Part shown: in pieces, positions 8,251 through 15,680 of the stretch
Position numbering within the stretch: the first letter of the stretch is position 1
Layout: every line of letters begins with the position of its first letter
Source: Ruminococcus sp.
GTDB taxonomy: Bacteria > Bacillota > Clostridia > Oscillospirales > Ruminococcaceae
Direction of reading: 5' to 3'
Length of the DNA stretch: 64,000 bases
NCBI GenBank assembly: GCA_017472145.1
Contig: JAFUQX010000011.1
Coordinates: 88,930 to 152,929, forward strand
Position numbers and translations under genes: made by a program
The notes under the pieces: model-generated
Seen by the model: only the letters and a program-made list of their open reading frames with translations
Databases searched by the model: none
What the model was told of the DNA's origin: nothing

Positions 8251-9765
8251 ATGAGCAAAAAGCCTGTTGCACTCATTATTATGGATGGCTTCGGTTACAA
8301 TCCGGAGGATTACGGCAATGCAATTCGTGCAGCCAAGAAGCCGAATCTGGACAAGTATTTTGAAGGCCCGAACACACTGATCGGCGCTTCCGGACTGGAT
8401 GTAGGTCTGCCGGACGGTCAGATGGGTAACTCCGAGGTTGGCCACACCAATATCGGTGCAGGCCGTATCGTATATCAGATGCTGGTAAAGATCACAAAGG
8501 ACATCAAGGACGGCGTATTCTTCCAGAATCCGGCTCTGATGGCTGCAATCGAAAACTGTAAGGCAAAGGGCAGTGCGCTGCACCTGATGGGCCTGCTGTC
8601 TCCGGGCGGCGTGCACAGCCACATGGAGCACCTGTACGGACTGCTGGAAATGGCAAAGCAGAATGGTATTGAAAAGGTTTATGTTCACGCATTCCTGGAT
8701 GGCCGTGACGTACCTCCGTCCTCTGCGGCCGGATTTATGAAGGAAGCATGCGCAAAGCTTGAAGAAATCGGCGTAGGTAAGGTTGCAACCATCTCCGGCC
8801 GTTACTATGCAATGGACAGAGACAATGCATGGGATCGTGTGGAAAAGGCCTATGCGGCTCTCGTATACGGCGAAGGCGTAACCGGCTGCTGTCCGGTAAA
8901 GGCGATTGAGGATTCCTATGCAAATGGCGTAACAGACGAATTCATGCTGCCGACAGTCGTTGATGCTGAGGGCCGGATCGCAGAGGGCGACAGCGTGGTA
9001 TTCTTCAACTTCCGTCCGGATCGTGCAAGACAGCTGACACGCTGCTTCGTTGATCCGGAGTTCAGCGGATTTGAGCGCAGAAACGGCTATTTCCCGGTAC
9101 ATTTTGTATGCATGGCGCAGTATGATGCTGCAATGCCGAATGTATCTGTAGCATATCCGCCGGAGGAACTGACTATGACGCTGGGCGAATATCTGAGCAA
9201 GAGCGGCAAGACACAGCTTCGTATTGCAGAGACACAGAAGTATGCACATGTGACCTTCTTCTTCAACGGCGGTGAGGAGACCACCTTTGAGGGCGAGGAC
9301 AGAATCCTGATCCAGAGCCCGGATGTTCCTACCTTTGACCTGAAGCCGGAGATGAGCGCATATGAAGTAACCGATGCTGTAGTCAAGGCGATCGAGAGTG
9401 ACAAGTATGACGTTATTATTCTCAACTATGCAAACTGCGACATGGTTGGTCACACCGGTATTTTTGATGCAGCAAAGGCCGCAGTTGAGGCAGTTGATAC
9501 CTGCGTAGGCCGGATGGTAGATGCAATTCTGGCCAAGGGCGGCGTGGCCCTGATTACTGCTGACCACGGTAATGCAGATAAGATGTATGAGCCGGATGGT
9601 GCAGCCTTCACTGCTCACACCACCAATCCGGTACCGTTTGTAGTGGTAGGCGAGGACTGCGAGCTGCGGGACGGCGGCGTACTGGCTGACATTGCGCCCA
9701 CTATGCTCCAGCTGCTGGGTCTGCCGCAGCCGGAGGAAATGACAGGTAAGAGTTTGATTCAATAA
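8251..9765 (+). CDS. gpmI: 2,3-bisphosphoglycerate-independent phosphoglycerate mutase
   Basis: A 504-residue cofactor-independent phosphoglycerate mutase of the alkaline phosphatase superfamily, converting 3- to 2-phosphoglycerate with two metal ions. Motifs: LIIMDGFGYN at the N-terminus (metal Asp), GQMGNSEVGHTNIGAGR near residue 57-73 (nucleophile Ser), HAFLDGRDVPPSS near 147, and the metal-binding NYANCDMVGHTG and TADHGNADKM near 393 and 433. Length is normal (about 510). It has an AAGGAAAGGG sequence upstream. It completes the pgk-tpiA-gpmI cluster; gap and eno are not in the window. Confidence 0.97.
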   Translation: MSKKPVALIIMDGFGYNPEDYGNAIRAAKKPNLDKYFEGPNTLIGASGLDVGLPDGQMGNSEVGHTNIGAGRIVYQMLVKITKDIKDGVFFQNPALMAAIENCKAKGSALHLMGLLSPGGVHSHMEHLYGLLEMAKQNGIEKVYVHAFLDGRDVPPSSAAGFMKEACAKLEEIGVGKVATISGRYYAMDRDNAWDRVEKAYAALVYGEGVTGCCPVKAIEDSYANGVTDEFMLPTVVDAEGRIAEGDSVVFFNFRPDRARQLTRCFVDPEFSGFERRNGYFPVHFVCMAQYDAAMPNVSVAYPPEELTMTLGEYLSKSGKTQLRIAETQKYAHVTFFFNGGEETTFEGEDRILIQSPDVPTFDLKPEMSAYEVTDAVVKAIESDKYDVIILNYANCDMVGHTGIFDAAKAAVEAVDTCVGRMVDAILAKGGVALITADHGNADKMYEPDGAAFTAHTTNPVPFVVVGEDCELRDGGVLADIAPTMLQLLGLPQPEEMTGKSLIQ

Positions 9766-9785
9766 GAAAATTGATGATAAAAGCA

Positions 9786-9814
9786 AAAGGCTGATGTATT
9801 GCGCATCAGCCTTT
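9786..9814 (+). terminator. Terminator of the glycolytic cluster
   Basis: AAAGGCTGATG and CATCAGCCTTT form an 11-bp perfect stem around a 7-base loop. The T run is short, and A residues on the left make it plausible in both directions. It lies 20 bases after the gpmI stop. Confidence 0.75.
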
Positions 9815-10015
9815 CAGCTTGTCGAAAAACCTCTGAAGCCTCCCCTTAGTAAGGGGAGGTGGCACGCCGAAGGCGTGACGGAGGGGATTGCAAAGCGTGA
9901 AAAAAGTTTGAGTTTACGCACTTTTTTCAATCCCCTCAGTTGTCACTTCGTGCCGACAGGCTCCCCTTACTAAGGGGGAGCCTTGTGCGGAAAATCTGAC
10001 TTTTTCGACAGACTG
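9815..10015 (+). mobile_element. MITE-like 201-bp imperfect palindrome
   Basis: This non-coding block has inverted ends (CAGCTTGTCGAAAAA at 9815-9829 and TTTTTCGACAGACTG at 10001-10015, two mismatches). The two halves also pair internally: GCCTCCCCTTAGTAAGGGGAGG with GGCTCCCCTTACTAAGGG, and GGAGGGGATTG with CAATCCCCTC, around a central TGAAAAAAGT/ACTTTTTTCA pair. Each arm also carries its own short palindrome (CCCCTTAGTAAGGGG; CACGCCGAAGGCGTG). There is no ORF. Size, terminal repeats and lack of coding fit a miniature inverted-repeat element; such units are common in gut Clostridia, which I recall rather than tested. Confidence 0.65.
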
Positions 10016-10120
10016 AGTTGATTGCATGATGTGCAATCAACTACAATTTACCCCAATAGCTGAAGAGAACCATCATTTTGTATCCAGCCCAGGGAGCACC
10101 GCTTCCCGGGCTTTCTTTTT
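10016..10120 (+). other. Hairpin plus terminator unit, possible small RNA or terminator remnant
   Basis: GTTGATTGCA and TGCAATCAAC (about 10017-10041) make a perfect 10-bp stem. About 45 bases later AGCCCAGGGAGC and GCTTCCCGGGCT (10086-10112) form a strong stem followed by TTTCTTTTT. The hairpin, single-stranded and terminator layout would suit a small RNA of about 100 bases, but no clear promoter is seen. From 10121 to 10213 there is only the leader of the next gene, with TATAAT at 10188-10193 lacking a good -35. Confidence 0.35.
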
Positions 10121-10213
10121 GCGAGGAATTTTTCAACATTTCGACAACTATGATGTTGAAAGCAAACAAAAGTGCGCCCTGCTGCATATAATAAAGCAGG
10201 AGGTGCATGACAT

Positions 10214-10603
10214 ATGGTAGATGGTCTTGTGATCGCTGGGATTGTGATTCTCTGTGTAATGGCTGCGGCCGAGCTTGTATATATATTCTTCATACCTGCA
10301 AAGGAAGGAGAGGAGACAGAGCCAAAAGTCTTTACCGTACTTCTGTACCGGCAGGATGATGAGAATTTTGCAGGCTATCTGCGTGAATTTCTGTCCCGAG
10401 CCCGGTGGATGGACGGGGAATCTCTTTCCAGAATTTATGTGGTACATGAAAATATTCCGGAGGAGCAGTCGGAGAGCGTGCGCCGGATCTGTGAAAGAGA
10501 ACAGGGTCTTGTATACTGCAGACCGGCCACCTTTGCGGAACGCCTTTTTCCAGAGAAAAACTCTGCGGAAAAGGATTGCAATTTGACGGAAAAGAGAGTA
10601 TAA
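10214..10603 (+). CDS. Small membrane-anchored protein of unknown function
   Basis: A 129-residue protein with one N-terminal hydrophobic segment at about residues 4-27 (VIAGIVILCVMAAAELVYIFF) and a soluble tail containing a possible alpha/beta fold: VFTVLLYRQDDENFAGYLREF, then SRIYVVHENIPEEQSE and VRRICEREQGLVYC. The three short beta strands with charged helices between them are reminiscent of small Rossmann-like tails, but I do not recognise the family. AGGAGG lies 9 bases before the ATG, a good sign that the gene is real. It precedes recD2 by about 80 bases that hold a GCGGTGCTGCTG...GCGGCGGCACTGC dyad. Confidence 0.6.
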   Translation: MVDGLVIAGIVILCVMAAAELVYIFFIPAKEGEETEPKVFTVLLYRQDDENFAGYLREFLSRARWMDGESLSRIYVVHENIPEEQSESVRRICEREQGLVYCRPATFAERLFPEKNSAEKDCNLTEKRV

Positions 10604-10680
10604 TGATAAATAGGCGGTGCTGCTGATCATGCGGCGGCACTGCTTTTGTTATTGAGTAAATGCGCAAAGGAGGTGCGGAT

Positions 10681-12921
10681 GTGGAGGATCAGACCCTGCA
10701 TATGGAGGGAACAGTGGAAAATGTCCTGTTCCGCAACGAGCAGAACGGCTATATGGTGCTCGACCTGAACGCCGGCGGTGAGCTGGTTACGGTCGTAGGC
10801 GAAATCGGTGATGTAGACGAGGGTGAACAGCTGATCCTGGAAGGGAAGTATGGAACACATCCTCGCTTCGGTACACAATTTCATGCGCATTATTGTGAGC
10901 GGAAGCTTCCGGCAGACGCTCTGAATATCCAGCGGTATCTGGCTTCCGGTGTGATCAAGGGCATCGGGCCTTCGCTGGCGAGAAAAATCGTGGATGTATT
11001 CGGCGCAAGAACCCTGGAGGTCATGGAAAAGGAGCCTACCCGGCTTCTGGAGATCCGGGGCATTTCTCCGAAAAAATGTGAAAGCATCGCTCAGGAGGTC
11101 AAGGAAATTTTTGCTCTGAGAGGTATTATGACCTTCCTCTCCCAGTATGGCATCCGTTCCAAATATGCCATGCGTGTCTATCAGAAATTCGGCAGCGGCG
11201 CACGGGAAATGATCTGCGCCAACCCTTACCTTCTGTGCGGAAACGGCATCGATCTGGAGTTTCACCGTGCGGAAAAGCTGGCCCATGACCTGCATATCGC
11301 TTCTACCTCACCCTATCGTGTGGCAGCCGGGATCGCCTTTATTCTCCAGCATAACACCCACAATGGCTACACCTGCCTGCCGCTGGACCGCTTGCAGCCG
11401 AAGGTATGTGAGTATCTCAACGTATCAGAGAAGATTTTTTACGAGATCTACCAGCAGGAGCTGCGTGAGAAGAATATCTATGAATATGTCAAGGGCGAAC
11501 GTGAGTTCGTCTACCTGCCGGACTATTACCATGCGGAGACCTATATTGCAGACCGTATGCGTGTCCTCCGGGATTTCAGCACGCGGGACGAGCTTTCCCA
11601 GTATGAAAAAATGATCGACGAGGAACAGCTCCGACATCGTATCCAGTATGAATCTCTCCAGAGGGAAGCCATTGCAACGGCCCTCTCCCGGAGCATTATG
11701 ATCATGACAGGCGGACCGGGTACAGGTAAGACGACCACTCTGAATGCCATTATCTCTCTGTACGAAAAGCAGGGCTGCCGTGTGATGATCGCCGCCCCGA
11801 CAGGACGTGCGGCTCAGCGTATCTCCGACCTGACAGGCTATGAGGCCAAGACCATCCACCGCCTGCTGGAGGTGGAGTTCGACGGCGGCGGTCTGCCCCG
11901 ATTCAAGCATAATGAGAGCAATCCGCTGATTTGTGATGTTATGGTGGTGGACGAGATGTCCATGGTAGATGTGCTGCTTTTTGAAGGCCTGATGCGTGCC
12001 CTGAGACTGGGCTGCAAGGTGATCCTGGTAGGAGACAGCGACCAGCTCCCCTCTGTAGGGCCGGGCAATCTGCTGAAGGATCTCATCGAGAGCAGGCTCA
12101 TCCCCGTGATCGAGCTGAAGCAGATTTTCCGGCAGGCTCAGGAGAGCTGCATTATTACCAATGCCCACAGGATCATTCATGGGGAATACCCCGATCTTAC
12201 GCAGAAAAACGGAGATTTCTTCTTTTTCCAGCGGCTGAAGCCGGAACAGGTGACAGAGCTGGTTTTGCAGCTGACAAGAGACAGGCTTCCCAAGGCCTAT
12301 GGCTATTCGCCGGTGGAGGACATTCAGATCATCACCCCGCCCCGGAAGGGCGTATTGGGTGTAGTGGAGCTGAACAAACAGCTTCAGCAGGCACTGAATC
12401 CTCCTGGACGAGGTTTGCAGGAGGTCAAGTCTATGGTCTATACCTTCCGTGAGGGTGATAAGGTCATGCAGATGAAGAATAATTACGATATCGTCTGGCA
12501 TAAGGATGGGGAGGAGGGCTCAGGTATTTTCAATGGAGATATCGGGAAAATCCTCAGCATCAACCGGCACAGCGGAGAGGCCGTGGTGAATTTTGACGGA
12601 CGGCGTGTGACCTACCCCTTTGATATGCTGGAGCAGCTGGAGCTGGCCTATGCCATTACCGTGCACAAGAGTCAGGGCAGTGAGTTTGAGGCGGTGATTC
12701 TGCCGCTGCTGGGCGGCTTTGATAAGCTCTATTATCGGAATCTTCTGTATACAGCCGTAACACGAGCCAAGAAAATGCTGATCGTAATCGGCTCTCAGAA
12801 GAAGGTGCAGGAGATGGTGGATAACAACCGCCGCACCAATCGATATACGTGTCTGAGACATATGCTGATAAAGGATGAGGAAGATGAATCGGTTTCACAG
12901 CAGCATTCGCTTTTGTCTTGA
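10681..12921 (+). CDS. recD2: RecD2-type ATP-dependent DNA helicase
   Basis: A 746-residue SF1B helicase of the RecD2 class found in bacteria without RecBC, a 5'-to-3' DNA helicase in repair and replication-fork maintenance. The N-terminal domain starts with EGTVENVLFRNEQNGY, followed by helix-hairpin-helix regions (IKGIGPSLARKI; LLEIRGISPKKC). The helicase core has Walker A GGPGTGKTTT near residue 344, DEMSMVD (motif II) near 426, GDSDQLPSVGPGNLL (motif III) near 450 and AITVHKSQGSEF (motif V) near 660. GTG at 10681 is chosen because AAAGGAGGT ends 7 bases before it; the in-frame ATG at 10660 lies upstream of that site. It overlaps comF. Confidence 0.93.
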   Translation: MEDQTLHMEGTVENVLFRNEQNGYMVLDLNAGGELVTVVGEIGDVDEGEQLILEGKYGTHPRFGTQFHAHYCERKLPADALNIQRYLASGVIKGIGPSLARKIVDVFGARTLEVMEKEPTRLLEIRGISPKKCESIAQEVKEIFALRGIMTFLSQYGIRSKYAMRVYQKFGSGAREMICANPYLLCGNGIDLEFHRAEKLAHDLHIASTSPYRVAAGIAFILQHNTHNGYTCLPLDRLQPKVCEYLNVSEKIFYEIYQQELREKNIYEYVKGEREFVYLPDYYHAETYIADRMRVLRDFSTRDELSQYEKMIDEEQLRHRIQYESLQREAIATALSRSIMIMTGGPGTGKTTTLNAIISLYEKQGCRVMIAAPTGRAAQRISDLTGYEAKTIHRLLEVEFDGGGLPRFKHNESNPLICDVMVVDEMSMVDVLLFEGLMRALRLGCKVILVGDSDQLPSVGPGNLLKDLIESRLIPVIELKQIFRQAQESCIITNAHRIIHGEYPDLTQKNGDFFFFQRLKPEQVTELVLQLTRDRLPKAYGYSPVEDIQIITPPRKGVLGVVELNKQLQQALNPPGRGLQEVKSMVYTFREGDKVMQMKNNYDIVWHKDGEEGSGIFNGDIGKILSINRHSGEAVVNFDGRRVTYPFDMLEQLELAYAITVHKSQGSEFEAVILPLLGGFDKLYYRNLLYTAVTRAKKMLIVIGSQKKVQEMVDNNRRTNRYTCLRHMLIKDEEDESVSQQHSLLS

Positions 12922-13594
12922 CCTGATTTATCCCAACCGCTGTCCCTGCTGCGAAGAATTTCTTCCATGGAATGAATATTTGTGCAGGAAATGCAGGGAG
13001 AAGGTTTTCTTCTGTCCGGATGAGGTGCTCTGCCGGAGGTGCGGTAAGATCAAGTCGGAGTGCATGTGCGCCGTTCCTCTGGAATATGATGAGGCCGCTG
13101 CTGTTTCCTACTATGATAACGGAGCGAGAAATGGGCTTTTATTGCTGAAGGATGCATCCAATCGGAATTTTGGCTGGTATGCTGGTGTGAGATTGGGAGA
13201 GTGGATTCTCAGGCAGCCGGATTGGATGAAGGCGGACGGTCTTGTTCCCGTACCCATGAGCACAGGAAAGAAGCTGCTGCGTGGATACAATCAGGCCGAG
13301 GTGATCGCAAAGGGCATATCGTCTGTAACAAAAATTCCTGTGCGGAAGGATTGCCTGATCAAAAAGCACGGTTCCCGGGAGCAGCATACCCTGGGACTCC
13401 GGGAGCGTGCGATGAATGTGGAAAAGTTTCAGCCGGCCGGACGGGATCTGGAAGGACTCCGGCTGATTTTATGTGATGATATATTGACGACCGGAGCAAC
13501 AATGAGCCGGTGTGCAGAGATATTAAAGGCGTGCGGTGCGGAAATGGTTTATGCAGCCGCAGCGGCAACTGTATATAGAAAGAAAGAGGGATAG
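12884..13594 (+). CDS. ComF family protein (phosphoribosyltransferase-like)
   Basis: A ComF-type protein of about 236 residues. ComF is linked to DNA uptake and processing of incoming single strands in competent bacteria; its fold is a type I phosphoribosyltransferase. The N-terminal part holds paired Cys motifs of a zinc finger (CPCC, CRKC, CRRC and CMC within the first 70 residues). The C-terminal part has the PRPP-binding motif LILCDDILTTGATM near residue 195. The start at 12884 follows AAAGGATGAGG; the ATG at 12875 is an in-frame alternative. Both overlap the end of recD2, implying translational coupling. mreB follows after two bases. Confidence 0.9.
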   Translation: MNRFHSSIRFCLDLIYPNRCPCCEEFLPWNEYLCRKCREKVFFCPDEVLCRRCGKIKSECMCAVPLEYDEAAAVSYYDNGARNGLLLLKDASNRNFGWYAGVRLGEWILRQPDWMKADGLVPVPMSTGKKLLRGYNQAEVIAKGISSVTKIPVRKDCLIKKHGSREQHTLGLRERAMNVEKFQPAGRDLEGLRLILCDDILTTGATMSRCAEILKACGAEMVYAAAAATVYRKKEG

Positions 13595-13596
13595 CT

Positions 13597-14616
13597 ATGG
13601 CAAATATCGATATCGGAATTGACCTGGGTACGGCCAATACGGTAATTACCCTGGGACGGAAGGGCGTTGTGCTCAGCGAACCGTCCGCCGTGGCCTATGA
13701 TACACGGACGCTGGAAATCCTTGCTGTGGGCAGCGAGGCCTATGACATGATCGGAAAGACGCCGGAATACATAAAGGTCGTGCGTCCGCTGTGCAACGGC
13801 GTGATCTCCGATGACCGTATGACCCAGTTTATGATTCGTGAGCTGATCGAGCGGGTGACAGGACGAAATCTCATCAAGCCCCGCATTATCATCTGTGTGC
13901 CGTCCTTTATTACAGATGTGGAAAAGCGAGCCGTGGTGGAAGCGGCCATGAGTGCAGGTTCAAGAAAGGCCTATCTCATTGATGAGCCGATTGCAGCGCT
14001 GATCGGAGCAGGCGTGAATATCAGCCTGGCCACAGGCAATATGATCGTAGACATCGGCGGCGGTACAACAGATGTAGCAATCGTTTCTATGAATGGCGTG
14101 GTGACCTCTCATTCCATCAAGTCGGCTGGCAATACCATCGACCAGGCGATCATCCGCTATTTGCAGACGAAGTATAAGCTGCTGGTGGGTGAGCGCACAG
14201 CGGAGAGGATCAAGTTTGAGCTGACGAATCTCTATGATCCCCGTGACAATGCAACGATGTTTGCCAAGGGCCGGAACCTGGTGAGCGGCATGCCGGAGCA
14301 GGTGGAGATCAGTGAGCTGGATGTATTCGAGGCTGTGGAGGATGAGATCACACAGATCATCGAGGCCATCAAAAAGGTGCTGGAGGAGACTCCGCCGGAG
14401 CTGGTGGGCGATATTTATGAGAATGGAATTCTCCTGACCGGCGGCGGTGCGCTGCTGGGTGGTCTGAGCAAGCTGATCGAGCGCACCCTCAAGGTGAAGT
14501 GCGTTGTGGCGCAGGATACACTGAACTGCGTAGCCAAGGGCACGGCGATCGCCTTTAAGAAGGTGGATAAGCTGCTGGACGGCTTTGAGCATATTGGTGT
14601 GTATCAGTATCAGTGA
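13597..14616 (+). CDS. mreB: MreB/Mbl-family rod-shape protein
   Basis: A 339-residue bacterial actin homologue. MreB filaments under the membrane guide cell-wall synthesis. The nucleotide-binding motifs are DLGTANTVI (phosphate 1, residues 9-17), DIGGGTTDVAIVS (phosphate 2, near 150-162), the connecting DEPIAALIGAG near 130, and the adenosine motif ILLTGGGALLGGL near 281. Length and order are standard for the family. The start is preceded by GAAAGAGGGATAG. mreC and mreD are not next to it; instead comF is directly upstream and a TIR gene is 32 bases downstream, an unusual neighbourhood. Whether it is mreB or mbl cannot be settled without comparison. Confidence 0.93.
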   Translation: MANIDIGIDLGTANTVITLGRKGVVLSEPSAVAYDTRTLEILAVGSEAYDMIGKTPEYIKVVRPLCNGVISDDRMTQFMIRELIERVTGRNLIKPRIIICVPSFITDVEKRAVVEAAMSAGSRKAYLIDEPIAALIGAGVNISLATGNMIVDIGGGTTDVAIVSMNGVVTSHSIKSAGNTIDQAIIRYLQTKYKLLVGERTAERIKFELTNLYDPRDNATMFAKGRNLVSGMPEQVEISELDVFEAVEDEITQIIEAIKKVLEETPPELVGDIYENGILLTGGGALLGGLSKLIERTLKVKCVVAQDTLNCVAKGTAIAFKKVDKLLDGFEHIGVYQYQ

Positions 14617-14648
14617 GATGCTGAAGAATCAGAGGAGCTTGATTGATT

Positions 14649-15677
14649 ATGAGAATGCCCGAATATGATGTTTTTATCAGTTATAGCAGCAAAAACAGGG
14701 CCATGACAGAGGAAATTGTCAGAAATCTTGAGCAGTCCGGGATTTCATGCTGGTATGCTCCAAGGAATATCAAGCCCGGCGAAGTATGGGAGCACTCCAT
14801 TGTAACAGCAATACGGAGCAGCCGGATACTGCTCCTGATTTATACAGATGAGTCCAATGCCTCTGCTCAGGTTGAAAATGAGCTTGCAGTGGCAGTCAAT
14901 GCAGGCAGCCTGATGGGAGCCTATCGTGAAAAGCTGATCGTTCCTTCTGAAGGTATGTCCAGCTATTTTAATCGCATGGAATGGATCAACGCAAGAGTCG
15001 AAAATGTCCATGAGCGTATGCGCATTCTGACAGAGGGCGTGCTTGCGCTTCTGGCCAAGAGCAACAGCACTCCGTATACAGAGGTGAATGAGCACACATA
15101 TATGGAAAATCTGGCTGCGGCCAAGCGGTTTCATGAAAACCAGATCGAGGAGATACGGAAAAAAATCAGCATAATTGAGAACCGGCTTGGGATTTCCGAG
15201 ACGGAGGAGGTGCCCTTTGTTACCGCATTGGGTAAGGAGCTGGCCCGCTGCTCACTTCCGAATGATTCGCAGCTTTTTCTTCCGGGCCATCCTAAATTTC
15301 AGGGCTGCTTAAAAAATGCAGTCAGCAAATATGCCGCTGTCGGAGAAATTGAAACAGTCTATCTGCTGTATTCTGAATTTATGAGCGGCGGTGCGAAGGG
15401 CTTTTTGATGACAGAATCCTTTTTTTACGGCAGCTTTACATGGGTGGTGGATAATCTGCACAGCCGCCATTTGCCAAAAAAGATACCGGTTTCCATGATC
15501 GAGTGTTTTTATCTGGATCGGGACGGCAGGATTTCCATGCGGTATACAGATGAATACAGGCAGCGGATCGAACGGAGTATTGCCAATCCTGTTGAAAGCG
15601 GAAAGGCACTGTATGTAGATTTTCTGAATGGATTTTTAAAGGTATGGCAGTGGTATTATGGAAACGGGGAGGCGTAA
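14649..15677 (+). CDS. TIR-domain protein with one C-terminal PH-like module (TIR gene 1)
   Basis: A 342-residue protein starting at the ATG at 14649 (GAGGAG 11 bases upstream; TTG 14643 is an alternative). Residues 5-120 are a bacterial TIR domain: YDVFISYSSKNR (strand A), GISCWYAPRNIKPGE (BB-loop region), SRILLLIYTDESNASAQ, then VENEL, whose Glu near 78 matches the catalytic Glu of NAD-cleaving TIR domains, and YFNRMEWINA. A predicted helical linker follows (about 155-185). Residues 195-340 form a second module with a GFLMTESFFYG strand, IPVSMIECFYLD and a closing helix. The same module occurs twice in the next gene. The pattern (GF-x-x-T, then IP/PL-x-x-I) recalls bacterial PH-like or GRAM-like folds; that fold call is inference. 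There is no transmembrane segment. Confidence 0.8.
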   Translation: MRMPEYDVFISYSSKNRAMTEEIVRNLEQSGISCWYAPRNIKPGEVWEHSIVTAIRSSRILLLIYTDESNASAQVENELAVAVNAGSLMGAYREKLIVPSEGMSSYFNRMEWINARVENVHERMRILTEGVLALLAKSNSTPYTEVNEHTYMENLAAAKRFHENQIEEIRKKISIIENRLGISETEEVPFVTALGKELARCSLPNDSQLFLPGHPKFQGCLKNAVSKYAAVGEIETVYLLYSEFMSGGAKGFLMTESFFYGSFTWVVDNLHSRHLPKKIPVSMIECFYLDRDGRISMRYTDEYRQRIERSIANPVESGKALYVDFLNGFLKVWQWYYGNGEA

Positions 15678-15680
15678 GAG

